The translations under genes and the position numbers were made by a program. Positions 9,503 through 18,108 of a stretch of 64,000 nt of DNA are shown here, piece after piece. Each line of letters opens with the position of its first letter. Position 1 is the stretch's first letter. The notes below the pieces were generated by a model. The model was given only the letters and a program-made list of their open reading frames with translations, ran no database searches and was not told the origin of the DNA. The stretch is from Streptomyces sp. MUM 178J. GTDB lineage: Bacteria > Actinomycetota > Actinomycetes > Streptomycetales > Streptomycetaceae. The stretch is from the NCBI RefSeq assembly GCF_022414575.1, contig NZ_JADWYQ010000034.1:1-64000 (forward strand), written 5' to 3'.

Positions 9503-10882
9503 TCAGGCGAGGGTCAGGGTGAGCACCGCGGAGTAGTCGCCGGGTGCGGTGAACGCCGGAACCTCCAACGAGAGGCCCGCGTCGACGGTGAACTCACCGC
9601 CGGTGAGGGGCCCGTTGGGGGTGGTGGCGAGCGTGGCGCCGGCCGAGCCGACCTGTCCCGCGGAGCCCGCGGCACAGGTGCTGGGGCTGCCCGGCTTGGT
9701 CGCACAGGCCGGGGTCCAGCTCAGCGCGCCCGCGTCGATCTTCGTGCCGTCGGGTCCGGAGAAGTCGGTGACCTTGCCGGTCAGCGACCAGCCCGCGGGG
9801 CCGCCGCGGAAGTCCTTGACGGTCACGGTCCGGAGGTCGCCGGTGGACGCGCCGCCCGCGCCGAAGTCGACGGCGGACATCTCGACGGCGTCGCCCGCCT
9901 GGGACATGGTGAGGGCGCCCGGGGCGACGGAGGCGGTGAGCTGCTGGCTGTTCTCCGGCAGCGGAGTGTCCTCGATGACGGTGTAGGCGGCCGGGCCCGC
10001 GCCGGTGTCGGGGTCCCAGGCGTCGCCCTCGTACGCGACGATCCCGGTGGTGGCCGGGTCGCTGACCTTGAGCCGTGCGGTGAAGCCGCCGTCGGCGTCC
10101 GCCGTGACGGTCATGGTGTCGCCGGTCTCGGCGTCCCCGGCCCGGCCGGCGACGGTGACGTCCGCGAGCGGGGTGAACTTGACGCCGGTGACGGTGACCC
10201 GGTCGCCGGGTTTGCCGGACGCGGCGGCGAGCTGGATGGCGCGCTCGTTGGCGCCGGGCTCGTCGGTCGCGGTGACGGTCTCGGAGACGGGGGCGGGCGG
10301 ATTGATCACGGTGCAGGGGGTGTCCAGCTCCATGATGTAGCTGGTGTGGATGTTGTAGTCGCCGGGCGAGAGGGTGATCGAGCCGGCTTCGGAAACCGTG
10401 AACGTGCCGGTCATCGAGAACGGCGGGAACTCTCCCTTGCCGGGAACGGGCGGGTTCTTCTTGGGGCCCGCGACGGTGACTTCGCCGGTCTGCGCACCGC
10501 CGAGGGTGACCTTGCCGGTGGGCGTCATGATGTCGGCGGGCAGCGCCAGGTCGACGGGGTTGCTGGCGGCCGGTTTGGTGACGGTGTACGTCACGGTGAC
10601 GGTGTCGCCCACCTTCGGGGCGGCGTTGTCGACGGTGATCTCGGCGGTCGTGGTGCCGTCGATGGGCGGGATGCCGGCGATCGGCGGGGGTACGCAGTGG
10701 GTGTCGAAGTCCACCGGTGCGGAGGCGGTCTCCAGGGCTGCGGCGGGCGAGGCGGCGAGCGGGCCCGCGCCGACGATCAGTGCGGCCGCGCCCAGTGCGG
10801 CGCCCCACCGCCGCCGTGCGGACCGCCTCGCGCTTCCGGGCGGCGCTGCGGCCCTGCGGGGTCCGGGGGTGGCTGAAGGCAT
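9503..10882 (-). CDS. Secreted WxL-like multi-domain beta-sandwich protein
   Basis: 459 residues. Long signal peptide with a basic N-region and the core WGAALGAAALIVGAGPLAASPAAA. The mature chain has Thr/Val-rich Ig-like segments (VGDTVTVTYTVTKP, SGKPGDRVTVTGVKF). The C-terminal ~170 residues end in FTVDAGLSLEVPAFTAPGDYSAVLTLTLA, shaped like the end of a WxL surface domain (G-x-Y-x-A-x-L-T terminal strand), with SLTGKVTDFSG and LSWTPAC earlier. No sortase motif or transmembrane helix, so wall association would depend on the partner DUF916 protein. The WxL match is a weak, pattern-level one; the alternative is a generic secreted Ig-like protein. Confidence 0.65.
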   Translation of the reverse strand: MPSATPGPRRAAAPPGSARRSARRRWGAALGAAALIVGAGPLAASPAAALETASAPVDFDTHCVPPPIAGIPPIDGTTTAEITVDNAAPKVGDTVTVTYTVTKPAASNPVDLALPADIMTPTGKVTLGGAQTGEVTVAGPKKNPPVPGKGEFPPFSMTGTFTVSEAGSITLSPGDYNIHTSYIMELDTPCTVINPPAPVSETVTATDEPGANERAIQLAAASGKPGDRVTVTGVKFTPLADVTVAGRAGDAETGDTMTVTADADGGFTARLKVSDPATTGIVAYEGDAWDPDTGAGPAAYTVIEDTPLPENSQQLTASVAPGALTMSQAGDAVEMSAVDFGAGGASTGDLRTVTVKDFRGGPAGWSLTGKVTDFSGPDGTKIDAGALSWTPACATKPGSPSTCAAGSAGQVGSAGATLATTPNGPLTGGEFTVDAGLSLEVPAFTAPGDYSAVLTLTLA

Positions 10883-11176
10883 GACTGCCCCCTTCTTACT
10901 GCCTGGTCCTGATGGGTGCGGACGCGGCGGCTCTTCCGCGGCGGCAGGGGGCCATTGACGGGCGGGGGCGGCAAGAAGTCAATGGAATCGAAATGCACCG
11001 ACTGATGGCCCATCAGATACTGTCAAGATCCCGTGAGCGTTCCGCGGGGGCGGCGTGGACGACGAGGACGACGTGGACGGCAGGGGCGACGTGGACGGCG
11101 CAGACCCAAGCGTGTGCCGGCGCCCCCGCGGACCGCGGGGGCGCCGACGGCGTATTCACGCGGACGCGCACGCGTG
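10883..11176. other. Intergenic region with GTGGACG-type short repeats
   Basis: Gap between the small secreted gene and the WxL-like gene. Around 11050-11100 it contains imperfect direct repeats of GACGACGTGGACGG-like units. A GC hairpin follows at 11119-11145. It presumably holds the promoter for the WxL-like gene; no coding frame is convincing. Confidence 0.4.
11119..11145 (-). terminator. Hairpin after the small secreted protein gene
   Basis: GGCGCCCCCGCGG at 11119-11131 is complementary to CCGCGGGGGCGCC at 11133-11145. It lies 31 bp past the stop at 11177 on the minus strand. In practice the innermost pairs must open to form a loop. Confidence 0.6.
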
Positions 11177-11662
11177 TCAGTCGAACACGAACGGGCCCGG
11201 CGACTGGCTGCTCACGGCGTCGCAGCCGACGCGGATGCCGAAGATGGTCATCGACAGGGCCGTCCCGCCGAAGTACGAGTCGAGGCTGTCGCCGGAGGCG
11301 ACCGTCCCGCTCAGCGGCCCGATGACGACCGGCGACCCGGCCGGGAGGGCCGGGTTCTTCTCTCCGGTGAACTGTGCCGTCCCGCCGCCGTTCCTCGCCA
11401 GGGTGAGCGTCGCGTCGATCTCGTCCGCGCCGACGGCGACGGGTGTGGTCACGGCGGAGGTGAGGGTGATGGTCGCGGCTGTGCCTTCCTGGGTCGCGGT
11501 GAGGCTCGCCGTGCCGCCGCCCCAGAATCCGCAGTCGTACGAGGCCGTCGCGGTGGCGGGCGTGACGGCCGCGGCGGCCGGGGCGAAGGCGAGTGACAGT
11601 GCGGCAAGGGCGGCGGCCGCCAAGGCGGTTGCGCCGATGCCTGACCGGGCGCTGGGTCGCAT
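11177..11662 (-). CDS. Small secreted protein, first gene of the WxL-like locus
   Basis: 161 residues. ATG at 11662 with the purine-rich AAAGGGGAA upstream; the frame runs further 5' but without a start signal. Signal peptide ATALAAAALAALSLAFAPAAAA, then a beta-rich mature domain (~125 residues) with two cysteines, one near the N-terminus (YDCGFWGGG) and one near the C-terminus (VGCDAVSS), probably bridged. It ends QSPGPFVFD. Similar small secreted proteins occur in Streptomyces, but I know of no function. Same strand as, and upstream of, the WxL-like and DUF916 genes; the three probably form one surface locus, though hairpins separate them. Confidence 0.7.
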   Translation of the reverse strand: MRPSARSGIGATALAAAALAALSLAFAPAAAAVTPATATASYDCGFWGGGTASLTATQEGTAATITLTSAVTTPVAVGADEIDATLTLARNGGGTAQFTGEKNPALPAGSPVVIGPLSGTVASGDSLDSYFGGTALSMTIFGIRVGCDAVSSQSPGPFVFD

Positions 11663-12020
11663 GGGATTCCCCTTTCCCGTGTGGGGGGAGTGGGTGCAGC
11701 CCTGACTGCGGCGCGGAACAGCACACAAGCTGCGCCGAGGGTGAACGGGTGGACGCGGACCGTCGCTTCGGGTGGGCGGGGTGCGCACGCGCCACCGCGC
11801 GGACGGCCGGCCGATGCGACCCGGACGGCGGCTCACCCTCCAGGGCCCGGCCGACCCGTCGATCTGACGGTCCGTCGGCTTATCTGCTGTTCATTGATGC
11901 GCAGGAGCACCATGAACGCAAGGGGGCGAGCGGTGTTTTGTCGAGCGCGCCGACTGGACGAGCACGCCGACTGGATGAGCACACCGGCTGTATCCCGGGC
12001 CGCCGCGCCGGACAGAGGGC
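11663..12020. other. Intergenic region without recognisable gene
   Basis: About 360 bp between the small secreted gene and the deaminase-like gene. The part next to 11662 must hold the promoter of the secreted gene. Around 11940-11980 a short imperfect repeat reads GACTGGACGAGCAC / GACTGGATGAGCAC. No ORF has coding character. Confidence 0.35.
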
Positions 12021-12046
12021 CGCCGCCGCGCCGGGCCGCGGCGGCG
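12021..12046 (-). terminator. Hairpin after the deaminase-like gene
   Basis: CGCCGCCGCG at 12021-12030 pairs with CGCGGCGGCG at 12037-12046 around a 6-nt loop, 8 bp past the stop of the deaminase-like gene. Confidence 0.6.
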
Positions 12047-12053
12047 GGCTGTT

Positions 12054-12428
12054 TCAGTCGGCCGTACCGGCCGGCGTGGCGGAGGTCAGTGTGCCGTCGG
12101 GGGCCGCCAGAAGGACCGGGGTGTCCGGGCCGCCGAGATCGCGAACCGCCGCCCGGTCCTGGTCCGAGGGGGCCTGGGCGGTGGACACGACCGCCGCCGC
12201 CTCCAGTGACCGCGCGCCGCTCGCGACGGCCATCGCCACCGCCGTCTGCAGCGCGGAGAGCTTCAGCGAGTCCAGCGTCACCGTCCCGGCGACATAGGTG
12301 CGCCCGGTCTCGTCCCGTACGGCCGCGCCCTCGGGCACGGCGTTGCGGGCGCGGGCGCTGCGCGCCAGGGTGATGATCTTGCGGTCCTCGGGGCCCAGGC
12401 CGGTGCTCTGGTCGGTGCTCTGCGTCAT
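12054..12428 (-). CDS. Cytidine deaminase-like protein lacking the catalytic zinc ligands
   Basis: 124 residues. The order of elements (LARSARARNAVPEGAAVRDETGRTYVAGTV, then LSALQTAVAMAVASGARSLEAAAVV) matches the deaminase fold, and genes of this type near era are annotated as cytidine deaminases in streptomycetes. However, the catalytic HAE (or CAE) is replaced by a sequence around SLKLSALQ, and there is no PCxxC: the protein contains no cysteine at all. It therefore cannot bind the deaminase zinc in the usual way and is probably a non-catalytic or nucleotide-binding relative. It is separated from era here by the WxL-like locus. Confidence 0.65.
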   Translation of the reverse strand: MTQSTDQSTGLGPEDRKIITLARSARARNAVPEGAAVRDETGRTYVAGTVTLDSLKLSALQTAVAMAVASGARSLEAAAVVSTAQAPSDQDRAAVRDLGGPDTPVLLAAPDGTLTSATPAGTAD

Positions 12429-12555
12429 GGACCGAGCATAGATCGGCGACGCGTACGCGAGCGGCGAGGCCCCGGGGGGGAACCTCGCCGCTCAGACGTT
12501 TCCGCAGCCTCATCGGCTCTGCGGGAGACCCTGCCGGGCCTTAAGCGGGGACGCT

Positions 12556-13341
12556 TCAGCTCTGCGCACCCTTGACGAGCTTGTCGCCCGCGCGCTTTGC
12601 CAGGTCCTGGAACGGGCTCTTCGCGCCCGGCTCCTGGCTCGGGATGACCAGCACGCGTGTCACTCCGGCCCCCTGGCGGGCCACCATGATCTCGGTCTTG
12701 AAGGCGATCCCGACCTCCGGGACCTCCATCGACAGCCGGAAGCTGACCGCCTCCTCGGCGACCGAGGGCCCGGTGAGCTTCTCGACCTTGAGCTCCGTCT
12801 TGTCGCCCTCGGCATCGATGGTGGCCTTGGGGCAGGCGTCCACGGCGGTGCTCAGAGCCTTGGTGAAGTCCGCGGCGCCGCTGCCGTCGAAGGTGAAGAC
12901 CTGCTGGATGAACGCGGTGTCGTCCGCGGCTTCGAACTCGGCGTCCTGCCCCATGGTCGCGCCCTCGATCTTCGGGCCCATCATGTCCGCCAGGGGCTGG
13001 CACTCCGGCTTGCCTGCCTTCGGGGCCGGGCTGTCGTCGGCGGGGCTCTTGGTGGCCTTCCAGCCGTCCGGCAGGTCCTTGAGCTCCAGCGTGGCCGCCT
13101 TCAGCTGCGCGGCGGTCAGCGCGACCGCCGGCTTACCCGCGGGCTTCTCCACGGCCCCGTCCTGGCCGCCCTCGCCGCCCTTGCCGTCCTTGCCGCCTTC
13201 GGCCTTGTCCTTGGTCTGCTCGTCGGCGGACGCAGCCGGCTTCTTCTCCTCGTCGGACGAGCCTCCGCAGGCCGCCGCGGTGAAGCACAGCGCGGAGACG
13301 GCGACAAAGGCGGCAGCGCCGCGGCGCATACGTATACCCAT
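12556..13341 (-). CDS. Secreted lipoprotein, unknown function
   Basis: 261 residues from ATG 13341 (GGGAG 7 nt upstream). Lipoprotein signal with lipobox FTAAACGG, so lipid-anchored on the outer membrane face. A Lys/Glu/Gly-rich linker (EEKKPAASADEQTKDKAEGGKDGKGG) precedes the folded part: ALTAAQLKAATLELKDLPDGWKA, then a beta-rich region with PECQPLADMM and VDACPKATID. The DLPDGW motif is common in actinobacterial lipoproteins of unknown role, some of which resemble LppX/PknH-sensor-like folds. Monocistronic. Confidence 0.8.
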   Translation of the reverse strand: MGIRMRRGAAAFVAVSALCFTAAACGGSSDEEKKPAASADEQTKDKAEGGKDGKGGEGGQDGAVEKPAGKPAVALTAAQLKAATLELKDLPDGWKATKSPADDSPAPKAGKPECQPLADMMGPKIEGATMGQDAEFEAADDTAFIQQVFTFDGSGAADFTKALSTAVDACPKATIDAEGDKTELKVEKLTGPSVAEEAVSFRLSMEVPEVGIAFKTEIMVARQGAGVTRVLVIPSQEPGAKSPFQDLAKRAGDKLVKGAQS

Positions 13342-13456
13342 CAAGAAACTCCCATGAAAAACAAGTGAACATGGGGAGTTTCCCCCTCCCCGTAGACGCC
13401 GACTGGAAGCATCCCCCCTCCCAATCAACGGGCAGAGAATACACAGCTTCTGGCGA

Positions 13457-14326
13457 TCAGCCCGCCACCGGATAGAACGCGCCGCGGCGGCCCTCCGGGC
13501 TGGTCAACCACCGGAGCTTCTCCGCCGTGCCCGTCTCCGGCACCGGGGTGTGCAGCACGATCGCCAGATCGGGACGGGCCGGGATCCGCAGCTGGGTCGA
13601 CTCCACATGCAGCGTCCCGGCCAGCGGATGCTCCATCTCCTTGGTCACCTGACCGCCCGGCGCGACGTCACGCCGCTCCCACAGTTCGGCGAACTCCGCG
13701 CTGGCCGCCTTCGCCTCCTCGATCACGGCCATGAACCCCTCGTCGCCGGGACGCTCGGAGCAAGCCGCGCGGAACTGCGCGACCACCTGCGGGGCGAGCT
13801 TCTCCCACTGCGGAGTGCGGGAGCGGTAGAGGGAGTCGGTGAAGAAGGCGATCAGACAGTTCTGCACCAGCCCGGGACGCATGCCGAGGACGACTCCGGC
13901 AGCGTCGTTGTACAACACCGTGTTCCAGTACACGTCCATGATGTGCGCGGGGTACGGCATCCAGGCGTCGATCAGCCGGCGCAGCCCGCCGCACATGTCG
14001 CCGTGGACGGGGTCCACATCGAGCGGGGGCGGGTTCAGCCCGGCGAGTGCGTACAGATGGCGGCGCTCGGCGCTGGTCAGCTTCAGCACCCTGGCCACCG
14101 AGTCGAGGACCTGGGGCGAGACGGTGATGTCGCGTCCCTGCTCCAGCCACTGGTACCAGGAGACGCCGACGCCCGCGAGGACGGCCACCTCCTCGCGGCG
14201 CAGGCCGGGAGTGCGGCGGCGGGCCCCGCCGTCCGGGAGGCCGGCCTCTGCCGGGCTGATCCGGGCGCGCCTGCTCATCAGGAACTCGCGCAGCTCGCCG
14301 AGGCGGTGAGCCTTCATCACATCCAC
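13457..14326 (-). CDS. XRE-family regulator with MmyB-like ligand-binding domain
   Basis: 289 residues. N-terminal helix-turn-helix: GELREFLMSRRARISPAE ... RTPGLRREEVAVLAGVGVSWYQWLEQGRDI (the RTPGLRREEVA core is diagnostic). The C-terminal half matches the MmyB-like ligand-binding fold (AWMPYPAHIMDVYWNTVLYNDAA ... GTLHVESTQLRIPARPDLAIVLHTP). The GTG at 14326 has GGGGGA upstream; GTG 14320 and ATG 14317 are alternatives. It is divergent from an MFS exporter 111 bp away, the usual layout for a local regulator of an efflux pump; ligand unknown. Confidence 0.88.
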   Translation of the reverse strand: MDVMKAHRLGELREFLMSRRARISPAEAGLPDGGARRRTPGLRREEVAVLAGVGVSWYQWLEQGRDITVSPQVLDSVARVLKLTSAERRHLYALAGLNPPPLDVDPVHGDMCGGLRRLIDAWMPYPAHIMDVYWNTVLYNDAAGVVLGMRPGLVQNCLIAFFTDSLYRSRTPQWEKLAPQVVAQFRAACSERPGDEGFMAVIEEAKAASAEFAELWERRDVAPGGQVTKEMEHPLAGTLHVESTQLRIPARPDLAIVLHTPVPETGTAEKLRWLTSPEGRRGAFYPVAG

Positions 14327-14437
14327 GCCGTACGTCCCCCGTGTCCCCGTGTCCCCCGCTGCCCCTGCCTGGTGGTGCGGCCAACAGGATAAGTGCCCGC
14401 TCCCCACCGCTGTTCCCTCGCGCCGAGGCTGTCGTCC

Positions 14438-15910
14438 ATGCCAACAGACACCGACATCGCCGGCACATCCACCGGCACATCCGCGGCCGCCGCTGCCCCG
14501 GCCGCCGCGCAGGGCGCGGCCCGGCTCGACGGCCGCTCCCGGCTGATCCTCTTCATCCTGTGCGCAGCGCAGTTCATGGTCGCCCTGGACTTCTCCGTAC
14601 TGAACGTCGCACTGCCGGTCCTCGGCAAGGACCTCGGGCTGAGCCCGTCCGCGCTCCAGTGGGCGGTCACCGCCTTCGCGCTGCCCTCCGGCGGCTTCCT
14701 GCTGCTGTTCGGGCGGATCGCCGACCTGTACGGGCGGCGCAGACTGTTCCTCACCGGGCTGGCCGTGTTCGCGGCGGCCTCCGTCCTCGCCGCCCTGGCC
14801 TGGGACCCGGCGTCCTTTCTGACGGGGCGGGCGCTGCAGGGGCTGGGTGCGGCGGTCATCGTGCCCACCGGCATGTCACTGCTGACCACGACGTTCCCCG
14901 AGGGCCCGCGGCGCGACCGGGCGCTGGGCATCAGCGGCACGCTGCTGTCACTTGGCTTCACCGTCGGCATGGTTCTGGGCGGGGTGATGACCGACACCCT
15001 GGGCTGGCGCTCGACGATGGGGCTGCTCGCCGTCTGCAGCCTGATCGTGCTGCCCTTCGCGCCCGGGCTGCTGCCGGAGTCGCGGACGCCGGACCGGCCG
15101 AGGCTCGACGTGCCCGGCGCGGTCACCGTCACCGGCGGCCTGCTGTCGCTGATCTACGCCCTGTCGACGGCGGCCGAGCACGGCTTCGGCGGCCTGGACG
15201 TCCGGCTCACGCTGGTCGCGGGCATCGCGCTGCTGGCCGCCTTCGGCGTCGTCGAGTCCCGCAGTGAGGCGCCGCTGGTGTCGCTGCCGATGCTGCGTCG
15301 GCGGACGGTGGCCTTCGGGAACCTGGGCGGGCTGATCACCTTCTCGATGATGAGCACGGTGGTGTTCGTGCTCACGCTGTACCTCCAGGAGACCCTGGGA
15401 CTCAGCGCGTTCCGGACCGGGCTGGTCTTCGGGGTGCAGGGGCTGGCCTCGGTGGTCGCGGGTTCACTGGCGCCCCGGGTGATCGGGCACTTCGGCGCCA
15501 GGCGCACCCTGGTCGGCTCGCTGCTGGGGCAGGGGCTCTTCGGCGCCGTGCTGCTCAGCATCGGCGGTCAGTCGGGCGCCCTGGTGGCGACGGTCGCGGT
15601 CTCGCTGGCGAGCATGTGTCATCTGGGCGCGATCATCTCGTACGGCCTGACGGTCACGTCCGGGGTGCCCGACGAGCAGCAGGGGCTGGCGACGGGCCTG
15701 GTCACCACCACCCAGCAGGTCGGCATCACGATCGGCATCCCGATGCTGGGGGTCCTGGCCACGACGCACGGCGGCTCGCTGTACGAGGGGGTGCGCACCG
15801 TCCTCGCCGTGGACGCGGCGATCGTCGTGGCCGCGGCGCTGCTGGTCGCGGCCGGACTGCGGTCCCGGCGGTCCCGATCCCGGCGTTCCGGCGGCCGAAC
15901 CGCCGTGTGA
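14438..15910 (+). CDS. MFS drug exporter, 14-TM DHA2 type
   Basis: 490 residues from ATG 14438. The hydrophobic profile gives about 14 helices. Motif A lies after TM2 (GRIADLYGRRRLFLTG), and the first helix has the typical DHA2 start (CAAQFMVALDFSVLNVALP). Motif C-like glycine-rich sequence follows (LGFTVGMVLGGVMTDTLGWR). An inner-membrane proton antiporter, likely for a toxic compound; substrate unknown. Divergent from the XRE regulator, which probably represses or activates it through the 111-bp shared region. Confidence 0.9.
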   Translation: MPTDTDIAGTSTGTSAAAAAPAAAQGAARLDGRSRLILFILCAAQFMVALDFSVLNVALPVLGKDLGLSPSALQWAVTAFALPSGGFLLLFGRIADLYGRRRLFLTGLAVFAAASVLAALAWDPASFLTGRALQGLGAAVIVPTGMSLLTTTFPEGPRRDRALGISGTLLSLGFTVGMVLGGVMTDTLGWRSTMGLLAVCSLIVLPFAPGLLPESRTPDRPRLDVPGAVTVTGGLLSLIYALSTAAEHGFGGLDVRLTLVAGIALLAAFGVVESRSEAPLVSLPMLRRRTVAFGNLGGLITFSMMSTVVFVLTLYLQETLGLSAFRTGLVFGVQGLASVVAGSLAPRVIGHFGARRTLVGSLLGQGLFGAVLLSIGGQSGALVATVAVSLASMCHLGAIISYGLTVTSGVPDEQQGLATGLVTTTQQVGITIGIPMLGVLATTHGGSLYEGVRTVLAVDAAIVVAAALLVAAGLRSRRSRSRRSGGRTAV

Positions 15911-15926
15911 CGCCGTACGGCGGCGT

Positions 15927-16283
15927 TCAGGGGCGGTCGAGGCGGAGGCGCTGCGCCCTGGGGAGGTTGGCGACCACCAGGTCGTAGGAGTCCTCGATCA
16001 GCTCCCGGACGAACCGCTCCGGGAGCTGATCGACGGTCACCGTGTTCCAGTGGCGCTTGTTCATGTGGTAGCCGGCGACGATCGCCGGGCCGTGTTCGGC
16101 GCGTAGCTGGACCGCGAGGTCCGGGTCGCATTTGAGGTTGACCGAGAGCGGCCGGGCGTCCAGGGCGCTGAGCGCGAACATCTTCCCGCCCACCTTGAAC
16201 ACCGAGGTCTCGGGCGTGAAGGGGAAGTCCTCCACCGCGCCGTTGAACTCCAGGCAGAAGGCTCTCAGCTCCTCCGCGTTCAC
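15927..16283 (-). CDS. MmcQ/YjbR family protein
   Basis: 118 residues. Contains the family pattern: FCLEFNGAVEDFPFTPETSVFKVGGKMFAL near the start and GYHMNKRHWNTVTVD in the middle, ending with the helix VRELIEDSYDLVVANLP. These small CyaY-like-fold proteins are sometimes labelled DNA-binding; the biochemical role is not established. It overlaps the corC-type gene by ATGA (start 16283, upstream stop 16280), so it is the last gene of the phoH-ybeY-corC operon. Confidence 0.88.
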   Translation of the reverse strand: MNAEELRAFCLEFNGAVEDFPFTPETSVFKVGGKMFALSALDARPLSVNLKCDPDLAVQLRAEHGPAIVAGYHMNKRHWNTVTVDQLPERFVRELIEDSYDLVVANLPRAQRLRLDRP

Positions 16284-17602
16284 TGTCCCGCTCCTCCTCT
16301 GCGGCCGTCCCCGCCGACTGCCGGCGGCTCCTGGCCGACGGGTTCGGCGAGCACCGTGACGATCTTGTTGCGACGGCCGGCGGGGGACTCGGCGGTCAGC
16401 CGCAGCGCCCGCCCGTCCGACAGGTCCACCACGGCGGACGCGCCAGCGATGGGGACCCGGCCCAGCGCCTTGGCGAGCAGCCCGCCGACCGTCTCCACGT
16501 CCTCGTCGTCGAACGCGTCGAGGCCGTAGAGCTCGCCGAGATCGCCCAGGTCGAGGCGGGCGGTGACACGGAAGCGCCTGCCGCCGAGTTCCTCGACCGG
16601 CGGCAGCTCCCGGTCGTACTCGTCGGTGATCTCACCGACGATCTCCTCGAGGATGTCCTCGATGGTGACGATGCCGGCGGTGCCGCCGTACTCGTCGATG
16701 ACGACGGCCACGTGGTTGCGCTTCTGCTGCATCTCGCGCAGCAGGTCGCCGGCGTTCTTGGTGTCGGGCACGAAGACGGCGGGCCGCATCGCGGTGGAGA
16801 CCAGATCGGCCTCCGCCTCGCGGTTGATGTGCGTCTTGCGCACCAGATCCTTGAGGTAGACGATGCCGACGACGTCGTCCTCGTTCTCCCCGGTGACGGG
16901 GATGCGGGAGAAACCGGAGCGGAGCGCCAGCGTCAGAGCTTGGCGCACGGTCTTGAAGCGCTCGATGGAGATGATGTCGGTGCGCGGCACCATCACCTCT
17001 CGCACCAGGGTGTCGCCCAGTTCGAAGACGGAGTGCACCATGCGGCGCTCCTCGTCCTCGATGAGCTGCTCCTGTTCGGCGAGGTCGACCATCGCCCGCA
17101 GCTCGGCCTCGCTGGCGAACGGGCCCTTGCGGAAGCCTTTTCCTGGGGTGAGGGCGTTGCCGATGAGGATCAGCAGCTGAGGGACCGGGCCCATGATCCG
17201 GGCGAGCGGCAGCAGGACGTACGCGGAGGCGGTGGCCGTGTTCAGCGGGTGCTGGCGGCCGATGGTGCGCGGTGAGACGCCGACGGCGACGTAGGACACC
17301 AGGACCATCACGGCGATCGCGACCAGCAGCGCCGCCCAGGTCTCGGCGAACTCCTCAAGGCAGACGTAGGTGACCAGCACCCCGGCCGCCATCTCGCAGG
17401 CGACCCGCACCAGCAGGGCGACATTGAGATAGCGCGTGGGGTCGGCGGCGACCTGGGCCAGCCTGGCCGCGCCGCGCCGCCCGGAGCGGACGGCCTCGGC
17501 GGCGCGGAAGCTGGAGACCCGGGCGATGCCCGCTTCGGCGCAGGCGGCCAGCCAGGCGACGACGACCAGCAGGACGGCGCCGAAGATCAGTTGACCGGTC
17601 AT
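16280..17602 (-). CDS. CorC/HlyC family membrane protein (DUF21-CBS-CorC_HlyC)
   Basis: 440 residues. N-terminal DUF21 transmembrane part (~1-190; four hydrophobic stretches, including [21 protein letters not shown]). Two CBS motifs follow ([16 protein letters not shown] ... [24 protein letters not shown], then [30 protein letters not shown]). The CorC_HlyC transporter-associated domain is at ~350-430. Members are linked to Mg2+/Co2+ handling; older annotation as hemolysin is historical. ATGA overlaps with both ybeY upstream and mmcQ downstream show tight translational coupling. Confidence 0.92.
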   Translation of the reverse strand: MTGQLIFGAVLLVVVAWLAACAEAGIARVSSFRAAEAVRSGRRGAARLAQVAADPTRYLNVALLVRVACEMAAGVLVTYVCLEEFAETWAALLVAIAVMVLVSYVAVGVSPRTIGRQHPLNTATASAYVLLPLARIMGPVPQLLILIGNALTPGKGFRKGPFASEAELRAMVDLAEQEQLIEDEERRMVHSVFELGDTLVREVMVPRTDIISIERFKTVRQALTLALRSGFSRIPVTGENEDDVVGIVYLKDLVRKTHINREAEADLVSTAMRPAVFVPDTKNAGDLLREMQQKRNHVAVVIDEYGGTAGIVTIEDILEEIVGEITDEYDRELPPVEELGGRRFRVTARLDLGDLGELYGLDAFDDEDVETVGGLLAKALGRVPIAGASAVVDLSDGRALRLTAESPAGRRNKIVTVLAEPVGQEPPAVGGDGRRGGAGQ

Positions 17603-18096
17603 GACACGGTGGGCACCGGGGACGGGCCGGTCAGGCCCTTCTCCGCCCGCCAGCCGTCCACGATCGCGGCCTGCAGGCCGAACATCTCGGCCCGCTCGTC
17701 GGGCTCCTCGTGGTCGTAGCCGAGCAGATGCAGCACGCCGTGGACGGTCAGCAGCTGGAGCTCCTCGTCCATGGAGTGCTGGGTGGGGGCCTGCTCGCCC
17801 TGCCGCGCGGCGACCTCGGGGCAGAGCACGATGTCGCCGAGGAGCCCCTGCGGGGGCTCCTCGTCGTCCTTTGCCGGCGGGCGCAGCTCGTCCATCGGGA
17901 AGGACATGACATCGGTGGGACCGGGCAGATCCATCCACTGGACGTGCAGCTGCTCCATGGCCTCGGCGTCCACGACGATCACAGAGAGCTCGGAGAGCGG
18001 GTGGATGCGCATCCGTGCGAGCCCATAGCGGGCGATCTCCAGGATCGCCCGCTCGTCGACCTCGGTGCCGGACTCGTTGTTGACGTCGATCGACAT
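17599..18096 (-). CDS. ybeY: rRNA maturation endoribonuclease YbeY
   Basis: 165 residues. Zinc-binding [16 protein letters not shown] is the family signature (H-x3-H-x4/5-H). It acts in 16S rRNA 3' maturation and ribosome quality control, functionally close to Era, which lies in the same region. The middle holds [16 protein letters not shown] and [10 protein letters not shown], also typical. It lies 12 bp after phoH and overlaps corC by ATGA, so phoH-ybeY-corC-mmcQ is one operon. Confidence 0.96.
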   Translation of the reverse strand: MSIDVNNESGTEVDERAILEIARYGLARMRIHPLSELSVIVVDAEAMEQLHVQWMDLPGPTDVMSFPMDELRPPAKDDEEPPQGLLGDIVLCPEVAARQGEQAPTQHSMDEELQLLTVHGVLHLLGYDHEEPDERAEMFGLQAAIVDGWRAEKGLTGPSPVPTVS

Positions 18097-18108
18097 GGTG
18101 CTGTGCGT

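Noticed and set aside
13457..15910. Edge of an antibiotic gene cluster
   Set aside because: A regulator and an exporter only; no biosynthetic enzymes within the window.
16280..17602. Hemolysin
   Set aside because: DUF21-CBS-CorC_HlyC proteins are ion-handling membrane proteins; the hemolysin label is historical.
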